This document shows, in pieces, positions 36,056 to 45,170 of a DNA stretch of 64,000 bases. The stretch is from assembly GCA_944327245.1 (NCBI GenBank), contig CALVHD010000003.1, positions 1 through 64,000 of the forward strand. The letters run 5' to 3'. The position numbers and the translations under genes were made by a program. The notes below the pieces were generated by a model. That model was given only the letters and a program-made list of their open reading frames with translations. It made no database searches and was not told the origin of the DNA. Source of the DNA: Candidatus Gastranaerophilales bacterium (GTDB taxonomy: Bacteria; Cyanobacteriota; Vampirovibrionia; Gastranaerophilales; Gastranaerophilaceae). Within the stretch, counting starts at the first letter, position 1. Each line of letters begins with the position of its first letter.

Positions 36056-38134
36056 CTAATAATATTTTTCGCCTAGCGATATAACCTTTTTTTGAATTTC
36101 CTGGATTAATTCTTTTTCATCTGGTTCGATTGATAAAAATCTTTCCCAAGCGACAAGCGCACTTCTTTCATCGCCTATTTTTTCATATTCTTTACCTAAT
36201 TGATAATAAGCCATGTAGTAACTTGGGTCAATATCTATTGCTTTTTGTAAATCAATTATGCTTGCGGCATTTCTATCCATAGCGTCATATACAAGCGCTC
36301 TGTAGTAGTATATTTGGGCATTTTTAGGATAATATTTTATGCCGTTATCAAGAATATTTAGTGCTTCAAGATATTTTTTTGTTTCATATTTTGAATAAGC
36401 ATTGTTTAAGATTTTTGTTATTATTTTTTGATTTACAAAAGAAAGAAGCGTTACTGCTTTTGTATTTTCTTTGTTTAGGTTGATTGATTTTATTAAATTT
36501 GCTTTTGCTGTTTCAAGGCTGTTTAATTCTAAATATACAAGTCCTAAATTATAGTATATATCTGAATTGGTTGCATCTTTTTTGAGGGCTTCTTTATAGT
36601 ATTTTATGGCGCTTGTCGGCTCGCCCATTTGTCGGTATGTATTTGCTATGGCGCAATAAATGGCTGAATTTTTAGGGTTTTGAGCCATATATTTATCTAT
36701 GATTTTTTTATATTCTTGATATTTTTTAGCATCTTTTTCAATTGCTTTTTTTCTTTCTGATGCAATTGCTCTTTGTTCGTATTCTTTTTGTTTTGCTTCT
36801 TGTTGTTTTTTAAGTTCTTGTTGTTTTTTAAGTTCTTGTTGTCTTTTTGCTTCTTGTTGTTTTTTTAATTCTTGTTGTTTTTTAAGTTCTTGTTGTTTTT
36901 TAAGTTCTTGTTGTTTTTTAAGTTCTTGTTGTTGATTTTTTGAAACAATTTCATTTTGTTTTTGTTCATATTTATTTTGAGCAATTATTGTTGGTTTTGT
37001 TTTTGGTTCTTTTTTTTGCTGCGCAAGCAGTTTTTCTTTTTCAATTTCTGAAACATAATTTCTAAAAGTCTTTGCACCTTCTAAATCATTCATTTTTTCT
37101 AGAAATTCTGCAAAGGCAATTATATCATTGTTGATTAGAACATAGTTTTTGTTTTCTATAGAGTTGATTTTTGTTACTATTTTATCGGGCGAAATCTTGT
37201 TTTTGTAGATTTTATATATACCGTATTTTGCTTCTAAAGAATTAGGATAGTCTTCTAAAACAGATATGTATTCTTTACTTGCACCTAACAAGTTTCCTTT
37301 ATCAGATAATAATTCAGCTTTTGTTAGTCTAATTTGAGAATCTGTTGAGTTTTCTTTTAATATTGAATTATATACGTTTATTGCATCATCTGGACAATTT
37401 AAATTATAATAGAGGCTGCCCAGTTGATATTTAAGAAAAATGTCATTCGGGTTTAGTATAATTGCTTTATTGTATGCAACAATAGAGTCTTGTGTTTTAC
37501 CTGTTTTAAGATAGATAATACCTAGAATTTCATAAAGGTTATTTGCTTCATATTTGCTTTTAGGTGTTATATTATTTTGTACAATGTTTTCTATTGTATT
37601 TAAAATGTTGCTATCGTTTGTTTTTTGAGCTAAGTCTTTTAAATATTCAATGCCTAATATATTTTTATTTTCTTTTAAGTATAGTTTTGCAAGTTTAAAT
37701 AATGCACTTTGGTTATCGGGGTTATTTTCCAGAGATAATTTGTAATAATATGCAATTTTTTTTGATGGCTGCATTGATTTTTTTGCAATATCACCTAAAA
37801 GTTCGTAGCAAATGCTTAATTCATAACCTTCTTCTATTAAAGAGTTCAACTCCCAAACAGCGCAGTTGAATTTTTGTTGAGTAATTAATCTTTGTACGTC
37901 ATTTAATCTTGTGAATTGTGAGTAATCAATTTTATTTTGTTTTATGTATTTATCCAGTTTTTGTTTAGTTTTTGAATATTGAGTGGAATTTTTGTCTTTT
38001 ATTAAAGATAATTCGGTTCTCAAAATATCTAATTCATTTGTTTTTTGGCTGTTTGAAAAAACAGGACAACATAGAGCCAGATGAATTATAAAAGCCGTTA
38101 ATACTATTTTTTTGATTTTTTTAAAAAAATACAA
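36056..38134 (-). CDS. TPR protein with Lys/Gln hexapeptide repeats
   Basis: The 692-residue protein is read from TTG 38134, with GAGGT 7 nt upstream and a following signal peptide or anchor (MYFFKKIKKIVLTAFIIHLALCC-like). It contains TPR arrays at about 110-320 and 480-680, separated by a charged coiled region (about 395-460) of repeated KKQQEL units. TPR arrays bind partner proteins; the partner is unknown. A similar TPR gene is divergently transcribed next to it. Confidence 0.8.
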   Translation of the reverse strand: MYFFKKIKKIVLTAFIIHLALCCPVFSNSQKTNELDILRTELSLIKDKNSTQYSKTKQKLDKYIKQNKIDYSQFTRLNDVQRLITQQKFNCAVWELNSLIEEGYELSICYELLGDIAKKSMQPSKKIAYYYKLSLENNPDNQSALFKLAKLYLKENKNILGIEYLKDLAQKTNDSNILNTIENIVQNNITPKSKYEANNLYEILGIIYLKTGKTQDSIVAYNKAIILNPNDIFLKYQLGSLYYNLNCPDDAINVYNSILKENSTDSQIRLTKAELLSDKGNLLGASKEYISVLEDYPNSLEAKYGIYKIYKNKISPDKIVTKINSIENKNYVLINNDIIAFAEFLEKMNDLEGAKTFRNYVSEIEKEKLLAQQKKEPKTKPTIIAQNKYEQKQNEIVSKNQQQELKKQQELKKQQELKKQQELKKQQEAKRQQELKKQQELKKQQEAKQKEYEQRAIASERKKAIEKDAKKYQEYKKIIDKYMAQNPKNSAIYCAIANTYRQMGEPTSAIKYYKEALKKDATNSDIYYNLGLVYLELNSLETAKANLIKSINLNKENTKAVTLLSFVNQKIITKILNNAYSKYETKKYLEALNILDNGIKYYPKNAQIYYYRALVYDAMDRNAASIIDLQKAIDIDPSYYMAYYQLGKEYEKIGDERSALVAWERFLSIEPDEKELIQEIQKKVISLGEKYY
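36795..36935. repeat. 18-bp tandem repeat inside the TPR gene
   Basis: About eight near-identical copies of an 18-bp unit (TTCTTGTTGTTTTTTAAG on the plus strand) encode KKQQEL or KRQQEA-like hexapeptides. The period is a multiple of three, so gain or loss of copies would change length but not frame. Confidence 0.8.
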
Positions 38135-38259
38135 AAATTCTACCTCGCAAAGTCATGACTATTTTAATATAAAATCAACTTAAAGAAAATAAACACTAGT
38201 ATATTTTTTACATTTATATAGTTGCAATTTATTTTAATCAGTTTAATAATAGAATTACT

Positions 38260-40101
38260 ATGAAAAATAAAAATAAGAAAATTTTATCTTTAATATGTTT
38301 TTTGTCTTTTGCATTGGTGATTTCTCCTTCAGATGCCAAGATGAGCACAAAGTCCAATCAATTGTATTCAAATGCTTTATTGCAAGAGCAAGACGGAAAT
38401 TATCAGCAAGCTCTTAATTATATTCAAAAAGCGCTTCAATATTCGCCTGATGATGCAGTTTTAAATATTAAGCTTGCAGGTATTCAAGAAAACCTTGGAA
38501 ATTATCCTGAAGCGATAGAAGCATATAAAAAAGCAATTAATTTGCGACCAAATGACGGTTTTTTGTATATCAGCCTTGCAAATTTGTATTTAAATCAGTA
38601 TGATTATCAAAATGCTCTTTTAAATTACGAAAAAGCTCAAACATTGATTCCTGATTATAAGTATAATTATATAAATATTGCAAATGCAAAATATCTTTTA
38701 AAAGATTCCCAAGGTGCAATTAAGTCATATCAGGATTTTCTTTCTGCTTACCCTAATGATTTAGAAGGTCAATGTGCGATTGCAAACATATATCTTGAAG
38801 AAAAAGATTATCAAAAATCTATTGAAAATTTTGCTCTTGCACTAAGAAATAATCCAAAAGAATTTAGAGATTATTCTAATTATGGGCTTGCGTTGATGAG
38901 AAGCGGCGATTATCCCAAGGCAGAAATTGCATTTAATAGCGCTGTGGGGATAAATAAAAACGATTCAATGAGTTATGCAAATCTTGCGGTAGTTCAAATG
39001 AAACAAGATAAGCTTGATGAAGCGCTGGTGTCTTTTAAAAATGCGCTAAGTTTGGATAATGATTTAAATGCAGTTAGATATGATTATGCGCAATTATTAG
39101 CAAAAAAGAACAAATTTCCGCAAGCTATCGAACAATATGAATTATTTATTAAAGAATATCCTGCACAAATGGCAGCTTACATTTCTCTTTCAGATATTTA
39201 TGCAAAACAAAATGATTACAACGGCGCAATTGATGTTTTAAATAGTGCCCTAAAGGTAAATCCTCAGGATAATTCAATAAAATTGCAGTTGGCTAAAATG
39301 TATCAAAATAATGCCGAATTTAGCGATGCAATTAAGTATTATAATGAAATATTGGCACAAGATAAAACAAATGCTACAGCATTATATAATAAGGCAGTTG
39401 TTGACAGTGAAATTGGACAATATCAAGAAGCTTCAGATATTTATAACGAGCTTTTAAAAATGGATGAAGCGGTGCTTGCCAAAGATAAAATATATTTAGC
39501 TGATATTCAAAATGATGTAATCGATAATCAAATTAAGATGGCGCAAGATTTATACAATAAAGGCGAATATAAAAAAGCTAAGTCTATTTATGAAAAATTG
39601 CTTGAACAAAGAAAAGAAGATTACAGGATTTACATTGGATTGGCTGATACTTCTTTAGCTCTTAATATGCATACTTATGCAAAAAATTATTATGAACTTG
39701 CTATTCAAATGGATAATACAAATCAAGACGCTTTAATACATTATGCTCAAGTTCTTTATGAACTAAAAGATTATGATACGGCTTTAATTGTATTGGATAA
39801 AGCTATCGAAAATGACTCTAAAGACGATAAACTGTATTATAATAAAGCTCTAATTGAATATGAAAAAGAAAAATATGATTTAGCCGATAGCGATATAAAA
39901 AAGGCTCTTTTAATTAATAATAATGACAGCGATTACAATTATCTTCAAGGGATGATTTTAGAAGCCTTAAATAATAATCAGGGCGCAATTTTTGCTTATG
40001 AAAAGTATATTGAATTATCTGATGATGAAGATACAAAAACAAAAGTTCAGTTGAGAGTTAAAAAATTATACGATAGTGTTGTCAATGAAAAAGCTGAGTA
40101 G
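38260..40101 (+). CDS. Exported TPR-repeat protein
   Basis: The 613-residue protein has a signal peptide (about 1-26, LVISPSDA-K) and roughly fifteen TPR units, for example NYQQALNYIQKALQYSPDD and YPEAIEAYKKAINLRPNDG. It would act as a scaffold in the periplasm or at the envelope. A promoter-like TTGCAA/TAATAA pair lies 10 nt before the ATG. It overlaps the following small exported gene by 17 bp and is divergent from the other TPR gene. Confidence 0.82.
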   Translation: MKNKNKKILSLICFLSFALVISPSDAKMSTKSNQLYSNALLQEQDGNYQQALNYIQKALQYSPDDAVLNIKLAGIQENLGNYPEAIEAYKKAINLRPNDGFLYISLANLYLNQYDYQNALLNYEKAQTLIPDYKYNYINIANAKYLLKDSQGAIKSYQDFLSAYPNDLEGQCAIANIYLEEKDYQKSIENFALALRNNPKEFRDYSNYGLALMRSGDYPKAEIAFNSAVGINKNDSMSYANLAVVQMKQDKLDEALVSFKNALSLDNDLNAVRYDYAQLLAKKNKFPQAIEQYELFIKEYPAQMAAYISLSDIYAKQNDYNGAIDVLNSALKVNPQDNSIKLQLAKMYQNNAEFSDAIKYYNEILAQDKTNATALYNKAVVDSEIGQYQEASDIYNELLKMDEAVLAKDKIYLADIQNDVIDNQIKMAQDLYNKGEYKKAKSIYEKLLEQRKEDYRIYIGLADTSLALNMHTYAKNYYELAIQMDNTNQDALIHYAQVLYELKDYDTALIVLDKAIENDSKDDKLYYNKALIEYEKEKYDLADSDIKKALLINNNDSDYNYLQGMILEALNNNQGAIFAYEKYIELSDDEDTKTKVQLRVKKLYDSVVNEKAE

Positions 40102-40516
40102 TTTATTATTAGTTATTTTGCTGTTGTTTTTCGCTCAAAGCGTTTTTGCTTGGCAAAAAAAACAAAAACCCTCCTTATATATAACAGCACAAAGCCCTTT
40201 TGAACAAAAGGGTTACGAAACCCAAATTCAATCTGATAGTGTATTTAAGCTAAATTCAAGAATATATTTTTTGATTTATCATCCGCAGGGGTTTAAATCG
40301 GATTATTTAAAATATCAAATTATTAAACAGGACGATAATGCTTTTGTTGGAGGATATACAAGAATTAGAAATAAAACTGTGAGAATAAAAAATAAGAACT
40401 ATTATTGCGACTATTTTGTCTTATCTGAAGCAGGCAAATATTATCTTCAGATATTTGATATAACAGATTTGAATACCGAGCTTGCAATTGGCGGTTTTAG
40501 GGTTTTAGATGAATAA
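40085..40516 (+). CDS. Hypothetical exported protein
   Basis: The gene starts at ATG 40085 (MKKLSSLLLVILLLFFAQSVFA), a classic signal peptide; a GTG 9 bp upstream would shift it. The mature part of about 120 residues is strand-rich and basic with no recognised domain. It overlaps the TPR stop and the next gene start, so it is probably part of a three-gene operon. Confidence 0.65.
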   Translation: MKKLSSLLLVILLLFFAQSVFAWQKKQKPSLYITAQSPFEQKGYETQIQSDSVFKLNSRIYFLIYHPQGFKSDYLKYQIIKQDDNAFVGGYTRIRNKTVRIKNKNYYCDYFVLSEAGKYYLQIFDITDLNTELAIGGFRVLDE

Positions 40517-40967
40517 TAAAATTAGAAAAATTAAAAATTTTATCGAAGATTGTATCTTTGAGCTATATAGTAAAATTTTTTCTTCAAGGTATGTTTTAAA
40601 AGGAAAATGCAAAAAGTGCGGAAATTGCTGTAGAAATATACTTTTTAGCACAAAAGACGGATATGTAAAATCAAAAAAAATATTCGAGGATATGCAGAAA
40701 AAGTATAGATATTATAGAAATTTTAGGATTTCCGGAGTAATTGAAAATAAACAAGATTTTCAAAATGGTGCTTTAACTTTTGAATGTAAATTTATTTCAA
40801 AAAACAACAAATGTCTTATTTATCCTATAAGACCCATATTTTGCAGAAAATATCCGGATATTAACCCTGAACTTATTTATGGTGGAGTTGAAATGCTTGA
40901 TGAGTGCGGATTTTATTTTGATGTAAATAAAAAATTCTGCGAATATTTAAAAAATATGGAGAATTAA
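40509..40967 (+). CDS. YkgJ-family cysteine cluster protein
   Basis: The 152-residue protein shows the family motif C34-x2-C37-x2-C40-C41 (CKKCGNCC) and later CKF, CLIYPIRPIFCRKYPD and CGFYF. The family is thought to bind zinc or an iron-sulfur cluster; its function is not established. It overlaps the preceding exported gene by 8 bp and ends in a convergent palindrome with dapL. Confidence 0.8.
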   Translation: MNNKIRKIKNFIEDCIFELYSKIFSSRYVLKGKCKKCGNCCRNILFSTKDGYVKSKKIFEDMQKKYRYYRNFRISGVIENKQDFQNGALTFECKFISKNNKCLIYPIRPIFCRKYPDINPELIYGGVEMLDECGFYFDVNKKFCEYLKNMEN

Positions 40968-40979
40968 TTCTCCATATTT
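40952..40979. terminator. 28-bp perfect palindrome at a convergent gene pair
   Basis: Every base from 40952 to 40979 pairs with its partner around the 40965/40966 centre (AATATGGAGAATT/AATTCTCCATATT core). It contains the stop codon of the cysteine-cluster gene and touches the dapL stop. It could end or stabilise both transcripts, although T-tracts are short. Confidence 0.55.
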
Positions 40980-42171
40980 ATTGATATTTAATTCCTGCTT
41001 CTTTAAATCTTTTGAATACTTCTTGGAGCTTCAAAATCGGTTGTACCAATGAAACCCTGAAATGATCATCGCTCATTTGCCCAAAAGCGCTTCCGGGTGT
41101 TATCAATACTCCTGTTTTATCTAAAACATATTTGCAAAATTCCATAGAAGAATTAAAGTTTGATGGGATTTTTATCCAAAAATACATAGTAGCATCTGAT
41201 CTTGGAGCATAAAAACCAAGCTCTTTAAATCCTTGAGCAACAATTTCTCTTCTTGCATCATATTTATCCATTATTCCTTTAACATAGTCTTGAGGCATAG
41301 TTAACGCTGCAATACAAGCATCTTGAACTATTGTTGATGTTCCGTAGTCTATGTTTGATTTCATAGAATATAAATTTGTTATAAATTCTTCTTTACCTAC
41401 AGCAAAACCGCATCTCCAGCCTGCCATGTTAAATGTTTTGGTGAATGAGTGAAATTCAATTGCTATATCTTTAGCACCGTCAATATTAAAAATTGAATAA
41501 GGTCTGTAGTTTGAAAAGCAAACTTCGCCGTATGCTAAATCAGACACAAGCAAAATGTTATATTCTCTGCAGAAGTTTACTACATCAGCTAAAAAGCTTT
41601 TTGGTGCAACTGCTCCTGTTGGGTTATTGGGATAATTTATAAAAAACATTTTAGCCTTTTTTGCAATTTCGGTCGGAATTTCATTTAAGTCAATTAAAAA
41701 TCTGTTTTCTTCTTTTAAATTCACAAAAAACGGCTTACCGCCAGCAATTAGCGTACCTCTGCACAAAACAGGGTAATATGGGTCAGGAATAATGTTTATA
41801 TCATCAGGGTTTGTGTATGCCATTGCAATATTTGCCAAGCCCTCTTTTTCACCGATTAATGTTTGAACTTCTCTATCAGGGTCAATTTCTACAAAATATC
41901 TTCTTTTCATCCAGTCGGCAATTGCTTTTCTTAGTTCAGGTTTACCTCGAAAGTTCGGATAGCCGTGATTTATTGGGTTTTGAATAGCTTCAAGAGCAAC
42001 TCTGACAACCGGATCGGGTGTTGCGCCATCAGGGTTTCCGATAGAAATATCTATTACATCAACACCTTTTTTTATAGCTTGATGTTTTAAGTCCGCCAAT
42101 TGTGCAAAGATATATTTTGGCATGTCTGTTATTCTGTTTGCAGGTGTAATGTTGAATTGTTTTGTTTCCAT
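40978..42171 (-). CDS. dapL: LL-diaminopimelate aminotransferase
   Basis: The gene starts at METKQFNITPAN (42171), with GAAAGGG upstream; the longer frame would begin inside the rpsP terminator. The 397-residue PLP enzyme has IGNPDGATP, INYPNNPTGAV and the PLP lysine K245 in SFTKTFNMAGWR. It resembles DapL enzymes, which make LL-diaminopimelate in one step and are found in Cyanobacteria, plants and Chlamydiae. A related alanine-type aminotransferase cannot be fully excluded. Confidence 0.82.
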   Translation of the reverse strand: METKQFNITPANRITDMPKYIFAQLADLKHQAIKKGVDVIDISIGNPDGATPDPVVRVALEAIQNPINHGYPNFRGKPELRKAIADWMKRRYFVEIDPDREVQTLIGEKEGLANIAMAYTNPDDINIIPDPYYPVLCRGTLIAGGKPFFVNLKEENRFLIDLNEIPTEIAKKAKMFFINYPNNPTGAVAPKSFLADVVNFCREYNILLVSDLAYGEVCFSNYRPYSIFNIDGAKDIAIEFHSFTKTFNMAGWRCGFAVGKEEFITNLYSMKSNIDYGTSTIVQDACIAALTMPQDYVKGIMDKYDARREIVAQGFKELGFYAPRSDATMYFWIKIPSNFNSSMEFCKYVLDKTGVLITPGSAFGQMSDDHFRVSLVQPILKLQEVFKRFKEAGIKYQ

Positions 42172-42195
42172 CTTTTTCCCTTTCGCTAAATTCTT

Positions 42196-42229
42196 ATAAA
42201 AAAAGAGCCTCAAATCAATGAGGCTCTTT
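42196..42229 (-). terminator. Terminator of rpsP
   Basis: An 11-bp stem, AAAGAGCCTCA/TGAGGCTCTTT (42202-42212, 42219-42229), is followed on the minus strand by a run of seven T. It lies between rpsP and dapL. Confidence 0.88.
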
Positions 42230-42247
42230 GAGTGTTTTAATCTCTTA

Positions 42248-42613
42248 TTATGCCTCAGACGCAGCAGGAGCTTCCGCTTCTTGGGCGGCTGCAGCGGCTT
42301 GGGCAGCTTTTTCTTCTTCTAATTTAGCTTGAGCTTTTTTAGATAGTTTTGTTTTTTCAGATTTTTTATAATTTAAAGTACCATCTTCATTTGCATTGTT
42401 GATAAGGTACATAACTGTTTCTGTTGCTTGAGCGCCTTGAGATAATCTTGTTTTTGCTCTTTCAACATTTAATTTCATTTCTTTTGTTTTAGGATTATAA
42501 AATCCTAATTCTTCAATAGGAGCGCCTTCACGTTTGCAGCGGCTGTCTATTGCGATTATTCTGTAGCTAGGGTTCTTTTTGTATCCTAGTCTTTTAAGTC
42601 TGATTTTAATCAC
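42248..42613 (-). CDS. rpsP: 30S ribosomal protein S16
   Basis: The gene starts at GTG 42613, with AAGGA upstream. Residues 1-80 are standard S16 (MIKIRLKRLGYKKNPSYRI, GFYNP). A C-terminal extension of about 40 residues is Lys- then Ala/Glu-rich and probably disordered. S16 binds 16S rRNA early. It is transcribed alone here, without rimM or trmD. Confidence 0.95.
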   Translation of the reverse strand: MIKIRLKRLGYKKNPSYRIIAIDSRCKREGAPIEELGFYNPKTKEMKLNVERAKTRLSQGAQATETVMYLINNANEDGTLNYKKSEKTKLSKKAQAKLEEEKAAQAAAAAQEAEAPAASEA

Positions 42614-42696
42614 TTTATTAAATTCCTTTTATATGTACTGTCTTATCTCTATAAAACTATAAACATATTTATTTTGCAAGTATAACAAAAAGTTAT

Positions 42697-42726
42697 TTGT
42701 TAAATAATTTAATAATATGTTATATT
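42697..42726 (+). promoter_or_regulatory. Promoter of the TrpD-like gene, predicted leaderless
   Basis: TTGTTA (42697-42702) and TATATT (42721-42726) are separated by 18 bp. The ATG at 42733 is 6 nt after the -10 box and no ribosome site is present. Confidence 0.58.
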
Positions 42727-42732
42727 GATTAT

Positions 42733-43746
42733 ATGATTAAAGATTTAATAAATAAATTAATCTTGAATAAAGATTTGGATGAAATTGAAACAAAAGAGGC
42801 GTTTGACGAAATTTTTTCAGGTTTGGCGGATGAAATTACCGTTTCTTCTTTTATTACTGCGCTAAAAATGAAAAATGAAACCATGGATGAAATTTCTTCT
42901 GCTATTGTATCAGCCAGAGAATCGGTTAATAAAATTAGTCTTAGCGGTGATGTAAATAATTTTTTTGAAAGTGTTTTTTTGGCTCCGGATGACGGCTATT
43001 TTGATATAAAACTAGTTGTTGATTTAATTTGCGCTGCAAATTCATTAGGAGCTTTAAGATATTCTTTTAACAATTGTTTTAAGAAAAATAAGTCCTTTGA
43101 ACTTTTAAAGCTTATGGGGGTCAGGTTTGATAACCAAAATAATGCAATAAGAAATTTTGAAAGGTTAAATTTTGGTTATTTTGAGCTGCCAAGTGATGAA
43201 AAATATTACAAATATACAAATTCAATATCAAGAAGTCTTGAATTTGATAATATTTTAAATATTTTAGATAAAATGTTAAATCCTTATTGTGCAAAAAATC
43301 AAATTATAGGCTTGTGTGATAAAACAAAAGTCGAACTGTTTGCTAATATGGCTCTTAGACTAAATAATTCAAATACTATGGTTTTGAGCGCGGATAATTT
43401 TTTCCCTTATGTTTCAACACAAGGTGAGACATACGTTGCAGAGGCTTGGAAAAATAAAATTTTTACATATGTTTTGACACCTGATTTATTGGGATTTAGC
43501 GAGCATTCAATTAAAGATTTAATTTGTCCTGATTACGAAACAAATGCTTCAGATATTGTTTTGTTGCTTCAAAATAAACTTCAAGGTGCAAAAAAAGATT
43601 GTGTGATTTTAAATGCTGCTTTAGCTTTATATATTTCAAAGAAAGCAAATTCAATTATGGATGGTCTTGAATTGGCTAAAAAAACAATTAATGAAGGTGT
43701 TGCGTTTGATAAATTTATACAAATAAAAAATACATATAACGAATGA
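42733..43746 (+). CDS. Degenerate TrpD-like (glycosyltransferase family 3) protein
   Basis: The 337-residue protein aligns in outline with anthranilate phosphoribosyltransferase. The N-terminal helical domain (IKDLINKLILNKDLDEIE, SSFITALKMKNETMDEI) is clear, and so is the C-terminal end (VLTPDLLGF, NAALALYISKKANSIMDG). The catalytic signatures are absent: no GTGGD loop, no KHGN, no SGS. Phosphoribosyl transfer is therefore unlikely. TrpD2/YbiB-type nucleic-acid-binding homologues are a possible analogy. No tryptophan genes are nearby. It is predicted to be leaderless. Confidence 0.75.
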   Translation: MIKDLINKLILNKDLDEIETKEAFDEIFSGLADEITVSSFITALKMKNETMDEISSAIVSARESVNKISLSGDVNNFFESVFLAPDDGYFDIKLVVDLICAANSLGALRYSFNNCFKKNKSFELLKLMGVRFDNQNNAIRNFERLNFGYFELPSDEKYYKYTNSISRSLEFDNILNILDKMLNPYCAKNQIIGLCDKTKVELFANMALRLNNSNTMVLSADNFFPYVSTQGETYVAEAWKNKIFTYVLTPDLLGFSEHSIKDLICPDYETNASDIVLLLQNKLQGAKKDCVILNAALALYISKKANSIMDGLELAKKTINEGVAFDKFIQIKNTYNE

Positions 43747-43760
43747 TTTTATAAAAATAT

Positions 43761-43789
43761 TTGAACGTAAATTAAATTGAAATTATAAT
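43761..43789 (+). promoter_or_regulatory. Promoter of the putative outer-membrane protein gene
   Basis: TTGAAC (43761-43766) and a perfect TATAAT (43784-43789) have the ideal 17-bp spacing. Transcription should begin about 5 nt before the ATG at 43801, leaving no room for a ribosome site. Confidence 0.7.
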
Positions 43790-43800
43790 ATTATTCTGGT

Positions 43801-44547
43801 ATGAGAAAAATTTATACATGTTTAATATTTTGTTTTTTGGCTTTTGTTAGTCATCCTTGTTTTGCAAAATCTCAACAGGAGGAATATCAAAATGATACAT
43901 TGTATTCTCAGGAATATTTTGATTATTTAATAGAATGTGCTTCTTGCGATTACCAAAAAGAACAGGAAAAACAAAAACAAAAAGAAAAAGATGAAATAAC
44001 ATTGTCTGATGAGTCAATTTCTCAAGACGAAACCCAAGAACAGGATTATATTTCTGATAATTATGAACCTTTTAAATTAAAAATAGAAAATTATGATGTT
44101 GGTAAATATTCTGAAACTTATATAAAAGAAAATAGCAAGACTTTAATTCCTGTTGGTGACAGATTTAGTTTTATGCAAGATACTTTGCAATATAGAAATA
44201 AATACAATAGCAATGATTATCGAATTTTGGCAGGTGCCGAATATAAAATTAACAGGTTTTTAAATCTAACGAGCGGACTCGAAACAAATTATCGAGGATA
44301 TGACCAAAATCCTACATCTAGAAAACTTTATTTTACGCCTGTTATAAAAATCGGTGATAAGTTATCTATAAGTTTTCACAATAAGTTTGATACTTCAACA
44401 CATTCTCAAGACCATGACATTGGTTTAAGCGTTTCACCTTTTAAATCTAAAGCTTTAGACTTTGGTGTATATGCTGGTTCTACTCAGCAGCAGGGCGGTG
44501 CGCACAGCGAGAGTATAAATTTTTCAACTAATTTTTATTTCTTTTAG
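43801..44547 (+). CDS. Putative outer-membrane beta-barrel protein
   Basis: The 248-residue protein has a signal peptide ending CFA-K. An acidic Gln/Glu/Lys-rich region (about 24-85) and about eight alternating strands from residue 100 onward follow. The end NFSTNFYFF, with an aromatic last residue, is typical of outer-membrane barrels. A CxxC pair (ECASC) sits near residue 40. No family is recognised. Its last 4 bp overlap the convergent gene. Confidence 0.65.
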   Translation: MRKIYTCLIFCFLAFVSHPCFAKSQQEEYQNDTLYSQEYFDYLIECASCDYQKEQEKQKQKEKDEITLSDESISQDETQEQDYISDNYEPFKLKIENYDVGKYSETYIKENSKTLIPVGDRFSFMQDTLQYRNKYNSNDYRILAGAEYKINRFLNLTSGLETNYRGYDQNPTSRKLYFTPVIKIGDKLSISFHNKFDTSTHSQDHDIGLSVSPFKSKALDFGVYAGSTQQQGGAHSESINFSTNFYFF

Positions 44548-45047
44548 TATAAGAAGTTTTTATTGTATTGAGAAAGCATTTCAAGACTTGCCATTAAAGC
44601 TTGGTTTGTTGAATTGTAACCTGATGAGCCGTTTGATTGTGCTTGTATGTTTGCAAGTTCTCTGCTTAAACCTTCAAGTTTTTTCAACATTTCTTCGTTG
44701 TTTGAGTTAAGCTGTATTTTTTGCTCTAGTGTGTCTTCAATTTTTGCAAGCAATGAGTCAAAATTTTGATTTTCATCAACCTTGATACCTATCTTTTGCG
44801 CCAGCTCTTTTGCTTTTTCAAAAAGAGGGTCTTTTTGAGAGTTTTGATTTAAGTTTTCTTGTGAGCTTTTTTGTGTGTCTTGAGTTTTCTTTTGTTGAAT
44901 AAGCTTTTTACCTTCTGCTTCAGTAATATTTGGATCGTATGCAATTCCAAGTTTTTCTAACTCTGCTTTTGTTGCAGAGGTTAATTTTTGATTGTACGCT
45001 CCGTATGATGAAGCACCCATAGCCAAATTTATAGAACTTATTGTCAT
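44544..45047 (-). CDS. Hypothetical coiled-coil protein, 167 residues
   Basis: The protein starts MTISSINLAMGASSYG and has a Gln/Lys/Ser-rich linker (about 52-75). A C-terminal coiled coil (DSLLAKIEDTLEQKIQLNS, LKKLEGLSRELANIQ) follows. The short Ser/Gly-rich N-terminus is reminiscent of proteins common in Gastranaerophilales. No signal peptide, no recognised domain. Flagellar hook-length or chaperone roles were considered but nothing supports them directly. Confidence 0.55.
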   Translation of the reverse strand: MTISSINLAMGASSYGAYNQKLTSATKAELEKLGIAYDPNITEAEGKKLIQQKKTQDTQKSSQENLNQNSQKDPLFEKAKELAQKIGIKVDENQNFDSLLAKIEDTLEQKIQLNSNNEEMLKKLEGLSRELANIQAQSNGSSGYNSTNQALMASLEMLSQYNKNFLY

Positions 45048-45170
45048 TTTTATCCCTTTTCCTAATTTAATTAAACTAACCTTAAAGTCAACCTTCTTAG
45101 TTAGTTTTTCGGCATTTTTTTTAAAAAAATAAGAAAAATTTGTTTTTTTGTAATAAAAATTTACAATAAA

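Noticed and set aside
42172-42213. N-terminal extension of dapL
   Set aside because: The extra 14 codons lie in the rpsP terminator stem and the spacer, and the family starts near the METKQF methionine.
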